Source of the DNA: UBA830 sp038146925
GTDB lineage: Bacteria; Pseudomonadota; Alphaproteobacteria; MPNO01; UBA830
DNA length: 64,000 bases
Reading direction: 5' to 3'
NCBI GenBank assembly: GCA_038146925.1
Contig: JAYQSP010000011.1
Span: 868,001-932,000, forward strand
Shown one piece after another: positions 51,966 through 60,941 of this stretch (position 1 is its first letter; each line of letters starts with the position of its first letter). The notes beneath the pieces were generated by a model. That model was given only the letters and a program-made list of their open reading frames with translations, was not told the origin of the DNA and ran no database searches. The position numbers and the translations under genes were made by a program.

Positions 51966-52412
51966 TCAATCGTCGATTGGCGACGCGCCGTTTCGTTCGA
52001 TCAGGGTGAGCAGCATGGATTTGAGCCGCCTGGCTTCATCCTCCGAATATTCGGCGAGGACTTCCGCTTCGTGACTTTTTGCGTCGTCCAAAGCCGCATC
52101 GACCCGTCGCCGACCTTCCTCCGTAATTAATATCCGGACCTGCCGCCGGTCGGGATCGCCCTGGCGCCGGTCGACCAGGCCGGATTTTACCATCCGGTCG
52201 ATGGTCTTGGTCATTGTCGGCTGGTGCTGAAGCGCGCGATTTGCGAGTTCGCCAACGGTCATGCCATCGCCGTCGCTCAGGGAGGCGAGCACGCGCCATT
52301 CCGGAACCTGCAGACCGTGTGTTTTCAGTCGGTCATGGAACTGCGCGCTGACCTCGCTGCTGGCGCGTGCGAGCAGGTAAAGCAGATACGTATCGACAAA
52401 TCTCTCGCTCAT
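51966..52412 (-). CDS. MarR-family repressor divergent from the NicX-like operon
   Basis: A 148-residue MarR winged-helix regulator: 'LQVPEWRVLASLSDGDGMTVGELANRALQHQPTMTKTIDRMVKSGLV' (in parts) and 'GDPDRRQVRILITEEG' (wing). It is transcribed away from the dioxygenase gene at 52499, sharing an 86-base region with an AT-rich dyad. In Pseudomonas the nic genes are controlled by a MarR-type repressor, NicR, so by position this is a candidate repressor of the catabolic island. Its ligand is probably the pathway substrate (inference). Confidence 0.88.
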   Translation of the reverse strand: MSERFVDTYLLYLLARASSEVSAQFHDRLKTHGLQVPEWRVLASLSDGDGMTVGELANRALQHQPTMTKTIDRMVKSGLVDRRQGDPDRRQVRILITEEGRRRVDAALDDAKSHEAEVLAEYSEDEARRLKSMLLTLIERNGASPIDD

Positions 52413-52420
52413 GACGGGAC

Positions 52421-52432
52421 ATTATCAATAAT
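52421..52432. promoter_or_regulatory. AT-rich dyad in marR / dioxygenase divergent promoter
   Basis: ATTAT-CA-ATAAT (52421-52432) is a perfect dyad within an AT-rich stretch (52421-52455) that includes a second loose pair of ATATA/TATAAT elements. It lies 9 bases upstream of the marR start, in the right place for an autoregulatory MarR operator and for control of the divergent catabolic operon. Confidence 0.5.
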
Positions 52433-52498
52433 ATATTCCTTTTCATATAATTTTCGGTGCGCTAGGGTTATTCGGACAGAAAGAGGAGACGGTCTGCC

Positions 52499-53545
52499 AT
52501 GTTCGCCGATCGCATCGAAGGTAAGTGGATCGACATGTTCTGCCGCGTATTCGAGCTGTGCAAGCTGGTGCCGGGGGACACGGCGGCGATCCTGTCCGAA
52601 ACCCAGTCCCGCGAACTCAATGTCCATTTGGCGGAACTCGCGCTGGTCCGGATGGGCGTAAAGGCCTTTCACGTCAAACTCACGACGCCGCCGCAGGATG
52701 CCCCGGTGCCGATCCGGTCGACAGGCGCCTCGAACGCCGTTCAGGGGCTGGAGCCGGTTGTCGCTGCCCTCGGCGCATCGACGATCGTGATCGACTGCAC
52801 GGTGGAGGGCGTGCTGCATGCCCCGGAACTGCCGCGCATTCTGAAAGGAGGTGCCCGTCTTCTGATGGTGTCGAACGAACATCCCGATGTGCTCGAACGT
52901 CTGCTTCCCGATCCCGAACTGACGCCGAAAGTGAAGGCGGGGATCAAGATGCTGACCGAGGCATCGACGATTACGGTGCATTCCGCCGCCGGCACCGACC
53001 TGACCATCGACATAACGGATACGCGCGGCGCCGGGGTCTGGGGATATTGCGACCGTCCCGGGCACGTCGCGCACTGGCCGGGCGGGCTTGTTCTTTGTTT
53101 TCCCAAAGACAGAACGGTAAACGGCACGCTGGTGATGGACGCAGGCGATGTCAATCTCACCTTCAAGCGCTATCTGGAAAGTCCGATCGCGCTGACGATC
53201 GAAAACGACTACGTCACCGAAATCGAAGGAAAAGGTGTCGACGCGGATTTGTTCCGGGAATACATCGACGCCTGGGGAGATCGCGAAGCCTATGCAGTGT
53301 CCCATGTCGGGTGGGGCATGAATCCGGCGGCCCGCTGGGATTCGCTGGCAATGTATGACAAGCGTGACGTGAACGGGACGGAGTTGCGCGCATTTGCGGG
53401 GAACTTTCTCTATTCCACGGGCGCCAACGAGACAGCAAGGCGTTTCACATTGGGCCATTTCGACCTGCCCATCCGGAACTGCACGATCAGTCTGGACGGA
53501 CGTGCGATTGTCGATGCCGGCAAGCTGCAGGGTGAACTGGCATGA
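52499..53545 (+). CDS. NicX-like extradiol dioxygenase (2,5-dihydroxypyridine dioxygenase family)
   Basis: A 348-residue protein of the NicX/M29-like family. H269 ('SHVGWGMN'), H320 and D322 ('GHFDLPI') match by motif and spacing the reported Fe ligands H265, H318 and D320 of Pseudomonas NicX (numbers from memory), which opens the ring of 2,5-dihydroxypyridine to N-formylmaleamate. Strong ribosome site GAGGAG. It is first gene of the plus-strand operon and is coupled by ATGA to a NicD-like alpha/beta hydrolase, the enzyme that would deformylate that product. No other nicotinate genes are present, so the substrate may be a different dihydroxy heterocycle or aromatic. Confidence 0.78.
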   Translation: MFADRIEGKWIDMFCRVFELCKLVPGDTAAILSETQSRELNVHLAELALVRMGVKAFHVKLTTPPQDAPVPIRSTGASNAVQGLEPVVAALGASTIVIDCTVEGVLHAPELPRILKGGARLLMVSNEHPDVLERLLPDPELTPKVKAGIKMLTEASTITVHSAAGTDLTIDITDTRGAGVWGYCDRPGHVAHWPGGLVLCFPKDRTVNGTLVMDAGDVNLTFKRYLESPIALTIENDYVTEIEGKGVDADLFREYIDAWGDREAYAVSHVGWGMNPAARWDSLAMYDKRDVNGTELRAFAGNFLYSTGANETARRFTLGHFDLPIRNCTISLDGRAIVDAGKLQGELA

Positions 53546-54354
53546 CGCTGGTTCCTGTTCCTGTCTCGGGTGGAAACATGCCGGAACCGCCACACCATAT
53601 CGAAAAAGGCGACGGCGACATCATCCTGTTCCTGCATGGGGTTGGCGGCGGCGCTTATAGCTGGATGCCGCAGATCAACAGTTTCGCCATGAAATACAAG
53701 GCTGCGGCATGGAACATGCCGGGTTACGGGAAGAGCGTCCTGTCGGGCGGAATGACGTTTCCCGATCTGGCCAGATCGTTGCTCGCGCTTCTGGACGAGG
53801 AAGGCTGGGACAAGGTTCATCTGGTCGGTCATTCGATGGGCGGGATGGTGGCGCAGGAATTCGCGGTCGGTCATCAGGACCGCCTGCACTCGCTGACGCT
53901 GTCCGCCACCAGCCCCGCCTTCGGCAGCCCTGACGGCGACTTTCAGAAAAAATTTGTCGAAGCGCGTCTGGCGCCGCTGGCCGAGGGAAAGACGATGGGC
54001 GACCTGGCGACGGAACTGGTCCAGACCATGATGTCGCCTGACGCCGATCCGCACGGACAGCAGCTGGCCTTCGACTGCATGGCGGACGTTGCGGCAGAAA
54101 CCTACCGGGCGGCCGTCGAATGCATCGTTACGTTCGAACAGCGCGCGAATTTGCCCAAAATCGCCGTGCCGACGCTGGTTTTGGCGGGGGAGCTGGATAC
54201 CAACGCACCGGCGCCGATGATGGAGAAGATGGCCTCGAAAATTCCCGGCGCGCGCTATATTTGTCTGCCCGGGCTGGGCCATCTTGCCAATCTTGAAGAT
54301 CCGCAGGCGTTCGACGCTGCCCTCAGTGACTTCATACTTTCCGCAACCACCTGA
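53542..54354 (+). CDS. Alpha/beta hydrolase, possible N-formylmaleamate-deformylase (NicD)-like enzyme
   Basis: A 270-residue alpha/beta hydrolase with nucleophile S98 in 'GHSMGG', acid D219 in 'AGELDTNAP' and H247 in 'LGHLAN'; 'FLHGVGGGAYSW' is the oxyanion loop. The start ATG overlaps the dioxygenase stop by four bases. NicD, the deformylase acting after NicX, is a hydrolase of this fold and size, so the pair may perform the same two steps, but many ring-cleavage pathways have such a hydrolase (MhpC/CatD type). ATG at codon 13 is an alternative start. Function by context only. Confidence 0.75.
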   Translation: MTLVPVPVSGGNMPEPPHHIEKGDGDIILFLHGVGGGAYSWMPQINSFAMKYKAAAWNMPGYGKSVLSGGMTFPDLARSLLALLDEEGWDKVHLVGHSMGGMVAQEFAVGHQDRLHSLTLSATSPAFGSPDGDFQKKFVEARLAPLAEGKTMGDLATELVQTMMSPDADPHGQQLAFDCMADVAAETYRAAVECIVTFEQRANLPKIAVPTLVLAGELDTNAPAPMMEKMASKIPGARYICLPGLGHLANLEDPQAFDAALSDFILSATT

Positions 54355-54369
54355 ACCCGGGAGGCCGCC

Positions 54370-55653
54370 ATGGCAACCGCCCCCAAATCCAAGCCGAAAC
54401 CCAAACGCAAGCCTGCCGCGCGCAGGAAGGCGAAAGCTTTCAAATGGCAAAAAATGGCGGGCAAAACCGACCAGATCAAAGACGTGATCACGGAGCTCGG
54501 ACGGAACAAGTTCGAGCCGCGGGCGCAACGCTACGACGAAGAAGCCTCGTTCCCGTTCGAAAACTACGACGACATGCGCGATGCCGGCATCCTGGCGATG
54601 ACCGTGCCGAAATCTCTCGGCGGGCTGGGCGTCGAGTACGCCGATTATGCGCTGCTTGCCGCCGAAATGGGACGCTGGTGCGGGGCGACGGCGCTGACCT
54701 ACAACATGCATGCCTGTACCCCGCTGTGGACAGGCCACATCGCGGACGACCTCGACATGTCGGCGGCGGATCGCAAGCAGCATAAGAAAAACCGCGAAAT
54801 GCATTTCGGCCGCATCGTCGACGAGGGCGCCATTTTTGCGCAGCCGTTTTCCGAAGGCTCCGCGGCGGCGGCGGGCAAGGCCCCGTTCGGGTCGCTGGCG
54901 ACCAAGGTCGACGGCGGCTGGTTGCTGAACGGCAAGAAAATCTTTGCTTCTTTATCTGGTGCGGCGACCTATTACGGCGTGCTGTGCACCGAGGACAAGC
55001 CCGACCGGTCCGTGCGGGACACGTTGTTCATGGCGGTGCCGGCAGATGCGGAAGGCATTTCGGTCGTCGGTCCGTGGGATCCGGTCGGCATGCGGGCGAC
55101 GGTATCGCGCACCTTGCTGATCGAGAACGTGTTCATCCCTGACGAACAGATGCTGCTGCCGCGCGGGGTATATTATCAGGCGGCACGTCGCTGGCCGCAC
55201 ATGTTTCTGACCCTGTGCCCCACTTACATGGGCCTTGCTCAGGCGGCCTACGATTTCACCGTTTCCTATCTGAGGGGCGATATCGAGGGCATTCCGATGA
55301 AACGCCGGATGCACCCGACCAAGCAGATCACGGTCGCCGACATGTGGATCAAGCTGCAGCAGACCTGGGCGATATTCAGGCAGGCCACCGGCGAAGCCCG
55401 GGTCGATCCGTCCAAGGAAGACAGGTTGCGGGCTTATGCCGCGCAATACACCGTGATGGAAAATGCAAACGAGATGTGCCGTTTGGCTATCCGCACCTGC
55501 GGCGGCCAGTCGATGCTGAAATCGCTGCCGCTGGAGCGCATGTACCGGGATTCGCGCCTGGGATCGCTGATGCTGCCGTGGACCGCGGAGCTATGCCTCG
55601 ACCGGCTGGGACGCGAAACCCTCTACGAGCCGGGCGAGACGGACGACGACTGA
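54370..55653 (+). CDS. Acyl-CoA dehydrogenase with a lysine-rich N-terminal tail
   Basis: A 427-residue FAD-dependent dehydrogenase. Family elements: 'AGILAMTVPKSLGGLGVEYADYALLAAEMGRWCGATALTYNMH' (in parts), 'LNGKKIFASLSGAATYYGV' and 'RTCGGQSMLKSLPLERMYRDSRLGSLM'. It oxidises an acyl-CoA to the enoyl-CoA. The first 25 residues are a Lys/Arg/Pro/Ala tail ('KSKPKPKRKPAARRKAKA') unlike typical members. It begins 15 bases after the hydrolase and overlaps the ligase by TGATG, so it belongs to the plus-strand operon. The substrate is the CoA ester probably made by the next gene. Confidence 0.9.
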   Translation: MATAPKSKPKPKRKPAARRKAKAFKWQKMAGKTDQIKDVITELGRNKFEPRAQRYDEEASFPFENYDDMRDAGILAMTVPKSLGGLGVEYADYALLAAEMGRWCGATALTYNMHACTPLWTGHIADDLDMSAADRKQHKKNREMHFGRIVDEGAIFAQPFSEGSAAAAGKAPFGSLATKVDGGWLLNGKKIFASLSGAATYYGVLCTEDKPDRSVRDTLFMAVPADAEGISVVGPWDPVGMRATVSRTLLIENVFIPDEQMLLPRGVYYQAARRWPHMFLTLCPTYMGLAQAAYDFTVSYLRGDIEGIPMKRRMHPTKQITVADMWIKLQQTWAIFRQATGEARVDPSKEDRLRAYAAQYTVMENANEMCRLAIRTCGGQSMLKSLPLERMYRDSRLGSLMLPWTAELCLDRLGRETLYEPGETDDD

Positions 55654-57146
55654 TGAACGTCTCGCACTGGATCGAGCGCTGGGCCGATTTCCAGCCCGAC
55701 AAAACGGCCATTCGTTTCGAGGGCGTGGATATCACTTATGCCGCCCTGGATACGCGCATCCGCCGCGCGGCATCGATGCTGCGCCACGACATGGCGGTCG
55801 GTCGCGGCGACAGGATCGCGTTTCTGGGGCTGAATTCGGCGGACATGCTGGTGCTGATGTTCGCCTGTGCGCGCATCGGCGCGGTTCTGGTGCCGTTGAA
55901 CTGGCGCCTCGCCCCGCCGGAACATCTTTATATCCTGAACAACTCGGGGTCGAAGGTGCTGTTCTGCGAAAGCGAATTCGCGGAGGGCACCGCCGGTATC
56001 GCGGATGATCTGCAGAGTTGCCGCGTCGTGGCAATGGGAGGCGAGTTCGAGGCGCTGCTGGCCGCGGCAGGGGAGGACGCACAGAATCCGGATGCCGGGC
56101 CCGACGATCCGCTGTTGATTGTCTACACGTCGGGCACCACGGGCCGTCCCAAGGGTGCGGTGCTGACCCAGAACGCGCTGACCTTCAATGCCGTCAATTC
56201 AATCGCCATGCACGACATGACGAGCAACGACGTCATCTTCACCAACCTGCCGATGTTTCATGTCGGTGGGCTGAACATTCAGACCACGCCCGCCCTGCAT
56301 GCCGGGGCAACGGTCATCCTGCACCGGCGGTTCGATCCCGATGCCACGGTCCGGGTCATCAACGAGGAAAAACCGACGCTGATGATCCTGGTGCCGGCCC
56401 TGATGGCGGCGGTGATGCAGCACCCGGGATGGGACGATCTCGATCTGTCGTCGCTGCGGACGATCAACACCGGCTCGACCACCGTGCCGTTATCGCTGCT
56501 GGATGCCTATCAGGACCGGGGCGTACCCATCATCCAGGTTTACGGGTCCACCGAGACGGCGCCGATCGTCATCCACCAACGCATCCCGGACGCCTGGACG
56601 ACACGCGGGTCGACCGGACGCGCCGCGCTGCATTGCGATGCCCGGATCGTGGATACGGAAGGCAACACCCTTGGGCCGGAAGAACGGGGCGAGATCGTGG
56701 TGCGCGGCCCCAACATCATGACCGAATACTGGAACGATCCGGATGCCAGCGCCGAAGTGCTGAAGGACGGCTGGTTCCATACCGGCGATATCGGCCATAC
56801 CGACGAAAACGGACTCTTCTACGTCGACGACCGGGTCAAGGACGTCATCATATCCGGTTCCGAGAACATCTATCCTGCGGAGCTCGAAATGGTACTTGAT
56901 CAGTGCGCCGACATTGCCGAGGCCGCGGTCGTCGGCCGCGTGGACGAAAAATGGGGTGAGGTGCCCGTTGCCGTGATCGTGCCGGTAGAGGGGAAATCCC
57001 TGTCGCGGGACGGGGTGCTTTCGCTGTTTGACGGCCAGCTTGCCCGCTACAAGCACCCCCGTGACGTTATTTTCATGGAAACGCTTCCAAGAAACGTGAT
57101 GGGCAAGGTGCTGAAATTCGAACTGCGGGACATGGTGAGTCCGTAA
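55653..57146 (+). CDS. Class I adenylate-forming acyl-CoA synthetase
   Basis: A 497-residue AMP-forming ligase. The P-loop is 'YTSGTTGRPKG' (residues 158-168), then 'YGSTETAP' (A5), 'GWFHTGDIGHTDENG' (A7/A8) and the C-terminal catalytic lysine in 'PRNVMGKVLK'. The frame is open back to 55215, but ATG 55653 overlaps the upstream stop and matches the family N-terminus 'VSHWIERWADFQPDKTAI'. It activates a carboxylic acid to its CoA ester, feeding the acyl-CoA dehydrogenase. The substrate pocket is not readable. Confidence 0.93.
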   Translation: MNVSHWIERWADFQPDKTAIRFEGVDITYAALDTRIRRAASMLRHDMAVGRGDRIAFLGLNSADMLVLMFACARIGAVLVPLNWRLAPPEHLYILNNSGSKVLFCESEFAEGTAGIADDLQSCRVVAMGGEFEALLAAAGEDAQNPDAGPDDPLLIVYTSGTTGRPKGAVLTQNALTFNAVNSIAMHDMTSNDVIFTNLPMFHVGGLNIQTTPALHAGATVILHRRFDPDATVRVINEEKPTLMILVPALMAAVMQHPGWDDLDLSSLRTINTGSTTVPLSLLDAYQDRGVPIIQVYGSTETAPIVIHQRIPDAWTTRGSTGRAALHCDARIVDTEGNTLGPEERGEIVVRGPNIMTEYWNDPDASAEVLKDGWFHTGDIGHTDENGLFYVDDRVKDVIISGSENIYPAELEMVLDQCADIAEAAVVGRVDEKWGEVPVAVIVPVEGKSLSRDGVLSLFDGQLARYKHPRDVIFMETLPRNVMGKVLKFELRDMVSP

Positions 57147-57167
57147 AACAGCCGTTAGATTGACGCC

Positions 57168-58367
57168 ATGACGAGCACACCGCCCCAGAAAGGGGCGATC
57201 GGCGTTCTGCTGCTGATCGTTTTCTTCGACATGCTGGCCTTCGGGATCATCATCCCGTTTACGCCGTTCTGGGCGGAACGATACGGCGCGTCACCGTTTG
57301 AAGTGACGCTGCTGTTTTCCACCTATTCGTTGTTCGCCTTTGTGTCCTCGTTTCCCTGGGGCGTCATCAGCGACAAATGGGGCAGGCGGCCCATACTCTG
57401 TTTCAGCATGCTGGGCACGGCGCTGTCTTTCGCGTGGGTCAGTCAGGCGGACGCGCTGTGGATGCTGTTTGCCGCACGCGCGTTCGGCGGATTGATGGGC
57501 GGCACGCTACCGGTGGCCCAGGCCTATATCGCCGACGTCACGCGGCCCGAAGACCGGGCAGGGCGGATGGGGATGATGGGTGCCGCGATCGGCGCCGGCT
57601 TCGTGCTTGGTCCCGGCATTGGCTGGTTGCTGACCCGCGCCGGCGCGGGCGAGACGGATTTCCGCACCGCCTTCATGATCGCTGCCGCCATCGGCGCCGT
57701 GGGGTTTCTGGCGGCGCTGTTTCTGCTGAAAGAACCGCCCGCCCGGGTCAAGGGGGACGACACGCGATCGGTCGCCGGCAGGATGCGGGCGTTTTCCGTC
57801 GCGGGGGCGACTCCCGGCGTGCTGTTCCCCTTGCTGATTTTGACGGTCCTCGCATTCTGCATGGCGGGGCTTGAAAGCACGTTCGCCCTGTGGACGGAGC
57901 GCCAGCTTCACTGGGGCGTTCGGGAAGTCAGTATTTTTTTCCTGTTCATCGGCTTCACTATGGTGGTGGTGCAGGGCGGGCTGGTGCGTCCGCTCAGCAA
58001 GCGGCTGGGAGAAGGGCCGCTGGTGGTGGCCGGATCGCTTCTGATGTCTGTCGGGTTTGCAACCGTACTGATCGTCTATTCGCCGCCTATGGCTTTCGTG
58101 GGCGGTACGCTGATCGCGGTCGGTTTCGGTCTCGCCAATCCGGCGCTTAGCGCTCTGATTTCGAGAAATGCCCCGGACGAACATCAGGGGGCGGCGATGG
58201 GGGCGTCGCAATCGACCCAGTCCCTGTGCCGGATTCTCGGCCCCCTTGCGTTTGGCGCAGCGTTCGACGGGCTTGGCCGGAATGCGCCTTATCTCGCCGG
58301 CGCGGTTTTGCTGTTCTTCGGTTTCCTGGTCGCGATAAAGGCCCTGAAATACGCACGCCGTAATTAA
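57168..58367 (+). CDS. MFS transporter, TetA/DHA1-like
   Basis: A 399-residue carrier with about 12 helices. 'FDMLAFGIIIPFTPFWAERYGASP' and motif A 'GVISDKWGRRPILCFSMLG' resemble DHA1 (TetA-like) transporters; 'FGGLMGGTLPVAQAYIADVTRPEDRAGRMG' (in parts) is motif C-like. It lies 21 bases after the ligase and closes the plus-strand operon. It probably imports or exports the pathway substrate. Its end overlaps the convergent SDR gene by four bases. Confidence 0.88.
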   Translation: MTSTPPQKGAIGVLLLIVFFDMLAFGIIIPFTPFWAERYGASPFEVTLLFSTYSLFAFVSSFPWGVISDKWGRRPILCFSMLGTALSFAWVSQADALWMLFAARAFGGLMGGTLPVAQAYIADVTRPEDRAGRMGMMGAAIGAGFVLGPGIGWLLTRAGAGETDFRTAFMIAAAIGAVGFLAALFLLKEPPARVKGDDTRSVAGRMRAFSVAGATPGVLFPLLILTVLAFCMAGLESTFALWTERQLHWGVREVSIFFLFIGFTMVVVQGGLVRPLSKRLGEGPLVVAGSLLMSVGFATVLIVYSPPMAFVGGTLIAVGFGLANPALSALISRNAPDEHQGAAMGASQSTQSLCRILGPLAFGAAFDGLGRNAPYLAGAVLLFFGFLVAIKALKYARRN

Positions 58368-59203
58368 TCCGGATAAATCGCCTTGGAAGGCAGTTGCGTC
58401 CACGCGCAGGGAGCGCCCGCCTGTTCGATCCGTTTGTCCATCGGCAGACTTTCATCCCATAACGCGCCGATAAACCGCATGCCGTTGATCCCGTCCGACG
58501 CGTCGGAGGCGAGCCACGTGATCGGTTTTTCCATGACATCCGGCTGGATCAGTTTTTCTCGCGGAATGCCGGATTTTTCCGGGATCATCCGCGTATTCAC
58601 CATGCCGCCCGGAACCAGAACGTTGGCCGACACCCCGGTGCCGTCCAGGTCCTGGGACATAATCATCGTATGCGCCTCGAGCGCCGCCTTGGTGGGACCA
58701 TAGGCGCCGCCACCCGCCAGGTACATCGTGTCCAGGCTGGTCGTGACGTTGACGATACGTCCCCAACCCCTGTCGATCATGTAGGGGGCGCATGTCTTGG
58801 CCATCAGCTGCGGGCCGAAAATATTGACCCGCAGCATGGCGTTCCACAGATCGTCGCCCAGTTCCCAGAACTTCGATTTTCTGGTCATGAAATCAGGGAT
58901 GCGTTCGGGGCCGACAACCGCATCGTTGACCAGAACATCGAGGGACCCGAACGCCGCAACGATTTCCTTCGCGGTCGCCTGTGCGCGATCCGAATCCGTC
59001 ACGTCGCAGACGAAGGGTTTGACGGCACCCTGTCCGCCGGCGTCTTCAGCCGCTTGCGCGGCTTCGCTGAGCACGTCTTCGTCGATGTCGATCATGGCGA
59101 CCTTAGCGCCAGCGCTCGCCAGTGCGATCGCCATCTGCCGGCCCATACCGCGTCCGGCGCCGGTCATCAGCACGGTTTTGCCTTCCAGAACTCTCTCAGT
59201 CAT
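58364..59203 (-). CDS. Short-chain dehydrogenase/reductase (tandem paralogue 1)
   Basis: A 279-residue SDR. Cofactor motif 'TGAGRGMG' (residues 14-21), acidic residues after beta-2 ('MIDIDED') suggesting NAD(H) use, and catalytic S156 ('TTSLDTM'), Y168 and K172 ('YGPTK'). The usual NNAG motif reads 'NDAV'. It is the most downstream of four tandem paralogues; the long open frame upstream to 59440 is discarded because ATG 59203 has AGGGAAA before it and fits the fold. It shares the family C-terminal pattern 'GMRFIGALWDE..P'. It should oxidise or reduce a hydroxy/keto group; substrate unknown. Confidence 0.9.
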   Translation of the reverse strand: MTERVLEGKTVLMTGAGRGMGRQMAIALASAGAKVAMIDIDEDVLSEAAQAAEDAGGQGAVKPFVCDVTDSDRAQATAKEIVAAFGSLDVLVNDAVVGPERIPDFMTRKSKFWELGDDLWNAMLRVNIFGPQLMAKTCAPYMIDRGWGRIVNVTTSLDTMYLAGGGAYGPTKAALEAHTMIMSQDLDGTGVSANVLVPGGMVNTRMIPEKSGIPREKLIQPDVMEKPITWLASDASDGINGMRFIGALWDESLPMDKRIEQAGAPCAWTQLPSKAIYPD

Positions 59204-59225
59204 CACATTTTCCCTGTCAGTGAAG

Positions 59226-60088
59226 TTATCTGTCCGCGTCGGCCCACGCGCTTGGACGTCTCGCCACCGATCCGATCTGTGCCCATGCCGTTGGCGCGCC
59301 CGCGGCGGATACGCGTTCGTCTCGAGGGAGATTCTCATCCCACATGGCCGCGATAAACCGCATGTTCGAGATGTCGTCGGCGTCGGTCGAGCACAACCAG
59401 CATACCGGAGCCTGCATGACTTCCGGCTGTACCAGTTCATCGCGGTCGAACCCGGTGGCGTCGGGGATCATGCGCGTGTTTGCCGGGCCGCCGGGTATCA
59501 GCACATTGGCAGTGACGCCGGTACCCTCCAGATCCTGCGCCATGATGCGTGTGTTCGCTTCCAGCGCGGCCTTGGAAGGCCCGTAAGCCCCGCAGCCGCG
59601 CAGATACATGGTGTCGAGGCTGGTGGTGACATTGACGATCCGGCCCCAGCCCCGTTCCACCAGGTGCGGCGCGGCAACCGTCGCCATCAGCTGCGGGCCG
59701 TAGGCGTTTACGGTCAGCACGCGGTGCCAGAGATCGACGTCGTGTTCCCAGAACTTCGGCGTGTCGGCGACGAAGTTATCGGTAAAGAACTGCGGCCCCA
59801 TGGCGGCGTCGTTGATCAGAATGTCGAACCCGCCGAAGGCGTCGATAGTCCGGTCGATGGCGGCACGGGCGCGATCCGCGTCAGTCACGTCCGCCGTCAC
59901 CGCCAGCGCGCAGCCCTGACCGCCCGCGGTTTCCACGTCCGCGACGGCGGCTGTCAGCACGTCTTCCTCAAGATCGATCAGGGCGATTTTCGCCCCTGGG
60001 CCGCGAGTCCTTCGGCCATGGCCTTGCCCAGCCCGCGCCCGGCGCCGGTAATGATGGCAGTGCGTCCCTCGAGTGCTCGGTCGGTCAT
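59226..60088 (-). pseudogene. SDR (tandem paralogue 2), frameshifted near residue 32
   Basis: The N-terminal part from ATG 60088 reads 'MTDRALEGRTAIITGAGRGL' then runs out of frame after 'EGLAAQG'. Inserting one G in the C4/G4 run at 59993-59996 joins it to 'AKIALIDLEEDVLTAAVADV' and an otherwise intact SDR of 287 residues, with 'NDAA' for NNAG, the TTSLDTM serine and the YGPSK tyrosine-lysine. As sequenced, the cofactor-binding N-terminus is detached; an internal start near 59960 would lack the Rossmann glycine loop. It lies 16 bases downstream of paralogue 3. It is either a broken duplicate or a sequence error. Confidence 0.87.
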
Positions 60089-60104
60089 GGCAGTATCTCC
60101 CTGT

Positions 60105-60941
60105 TCAGCGTTCGATGGATTTGGGCAGGATCGCCTGTTTTCCGAGTTGCGGCCAGGCGCAGGGAGCGGAGGCTTTTTCCAGCCCCTCGTTCCAGTGGCC
60201 GGCGATAAACCGTTCGCCGTTGTGACCGTCTGAATCGTTCGACGCGAGCCAGACGGCCGGCGCCTGCATGTCTTCGGGCTGGATCAAGGTATCGCGCGGG
60301 ATACCCGTGGCGTCGGGGATCATCCGGGTATTGGCCGGCCCGCCCGGGATCAGCGCGTTGGCGGTGACGCCGGTGCCGTCGAGGTCCCTGGCCATGATCG
60401 CCGTGTGCGCTTCGAGGGCGGCTTTGGACGGCCCGTAGGCGCCCATGCCGGGGACGTACATGGCGTCCAGCGCGGTTGTGATGTTGATAATCCGACCCCA
60501 GCCGTTTTCGATCATGTGCGGGACCGCAGCGGCAGCCATCAACTGCGGTCCGGCTGCGTTGACGTCGATCATGCGAATAAAGGTGAACGGGTCGAGTTCC
60601 CAGAATTTCGGCGGTTTGCCGAAGGGGTCCGCCGCGACCGCCTGCGGGCCGAGCGCCGCGTTGTTGAACAATACGTCCAGGCGGCCGAACTTCTCAATCG
60701 CGTAGTAGATTGCAGTCGCCGAGCTGTCCGGGTCGCACACGTCGGCGCCGAGCGGGATAACGGCATCGCCTCCGCTGATGTCCTGCACTTCGCCGGCGAC
60801 TTCCTGCAACTCCTCGCCGTCCAGATCGACCAGCGCAAGCTTTGCCCCTGCTTCGGTCAATGCCAGCGCCATCGCACGTCCCAGCCCGCGTCCGGCGCCC
60901 GTCATCATGACGACTTTGCCGGCGAGTTTTCCGTCAGCCAT
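60105..60941 (-). CDS. Short-chain dehydrogenase/reductase (tandem paralogue 3)
   Basis: A 278-residue SDR with 'TGAGRGLG', 'NNAA', the catalytic serine in 'TTALDAM' replaced by Ala at the first of the usual Ser positions ('NITTALDAMY'), and Y-x-x-x-K in 'YGPSK'. In the other three copies the corresponding segment is TTSLDTM, so here the likely catalytic Ser is Ala; this copy may be altered or inactive. ATG 60941 is preceded by GGAGA. It overlaps paralogue 4 by eight bases. C-terminal pattern 'GERFIAGHWNEGLE' keeps the family signature. Its role in the operon is otherwise unknown. Confidence 0.88.
   Translation of the reverse strand: MADGKLAGKVVMMTGAGRGLGRAMALALTEAGAKLALVDLDGEELQEVAGEVQDISGGDAVIPLGADVCDPDSSATAIYYAIEKFGRLDVLFNNAALGPQAVAADPFGKPPKFWELDPFTFIRMIDVNAAGPQLMAAAAVPHMIENGWGRIINITTALDAMYVPGMGAYGPSKAALEAHTAIMARDLDGTGVTANALIPGGPANTRMIPDATGIPRDTLIQPEDMQAPAVWLASNDSDGHNGERFIAGHWNEGLEKASAPCAWPQLGKQAILPKSIER

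Noticed and set aside
53410..54804. 464-codon minus-strand frame over the hydrolase and acyl-CoA dehydrogenase genes
   Set aside because: Antisense to two intact enzymes with complete catalytic motifs.
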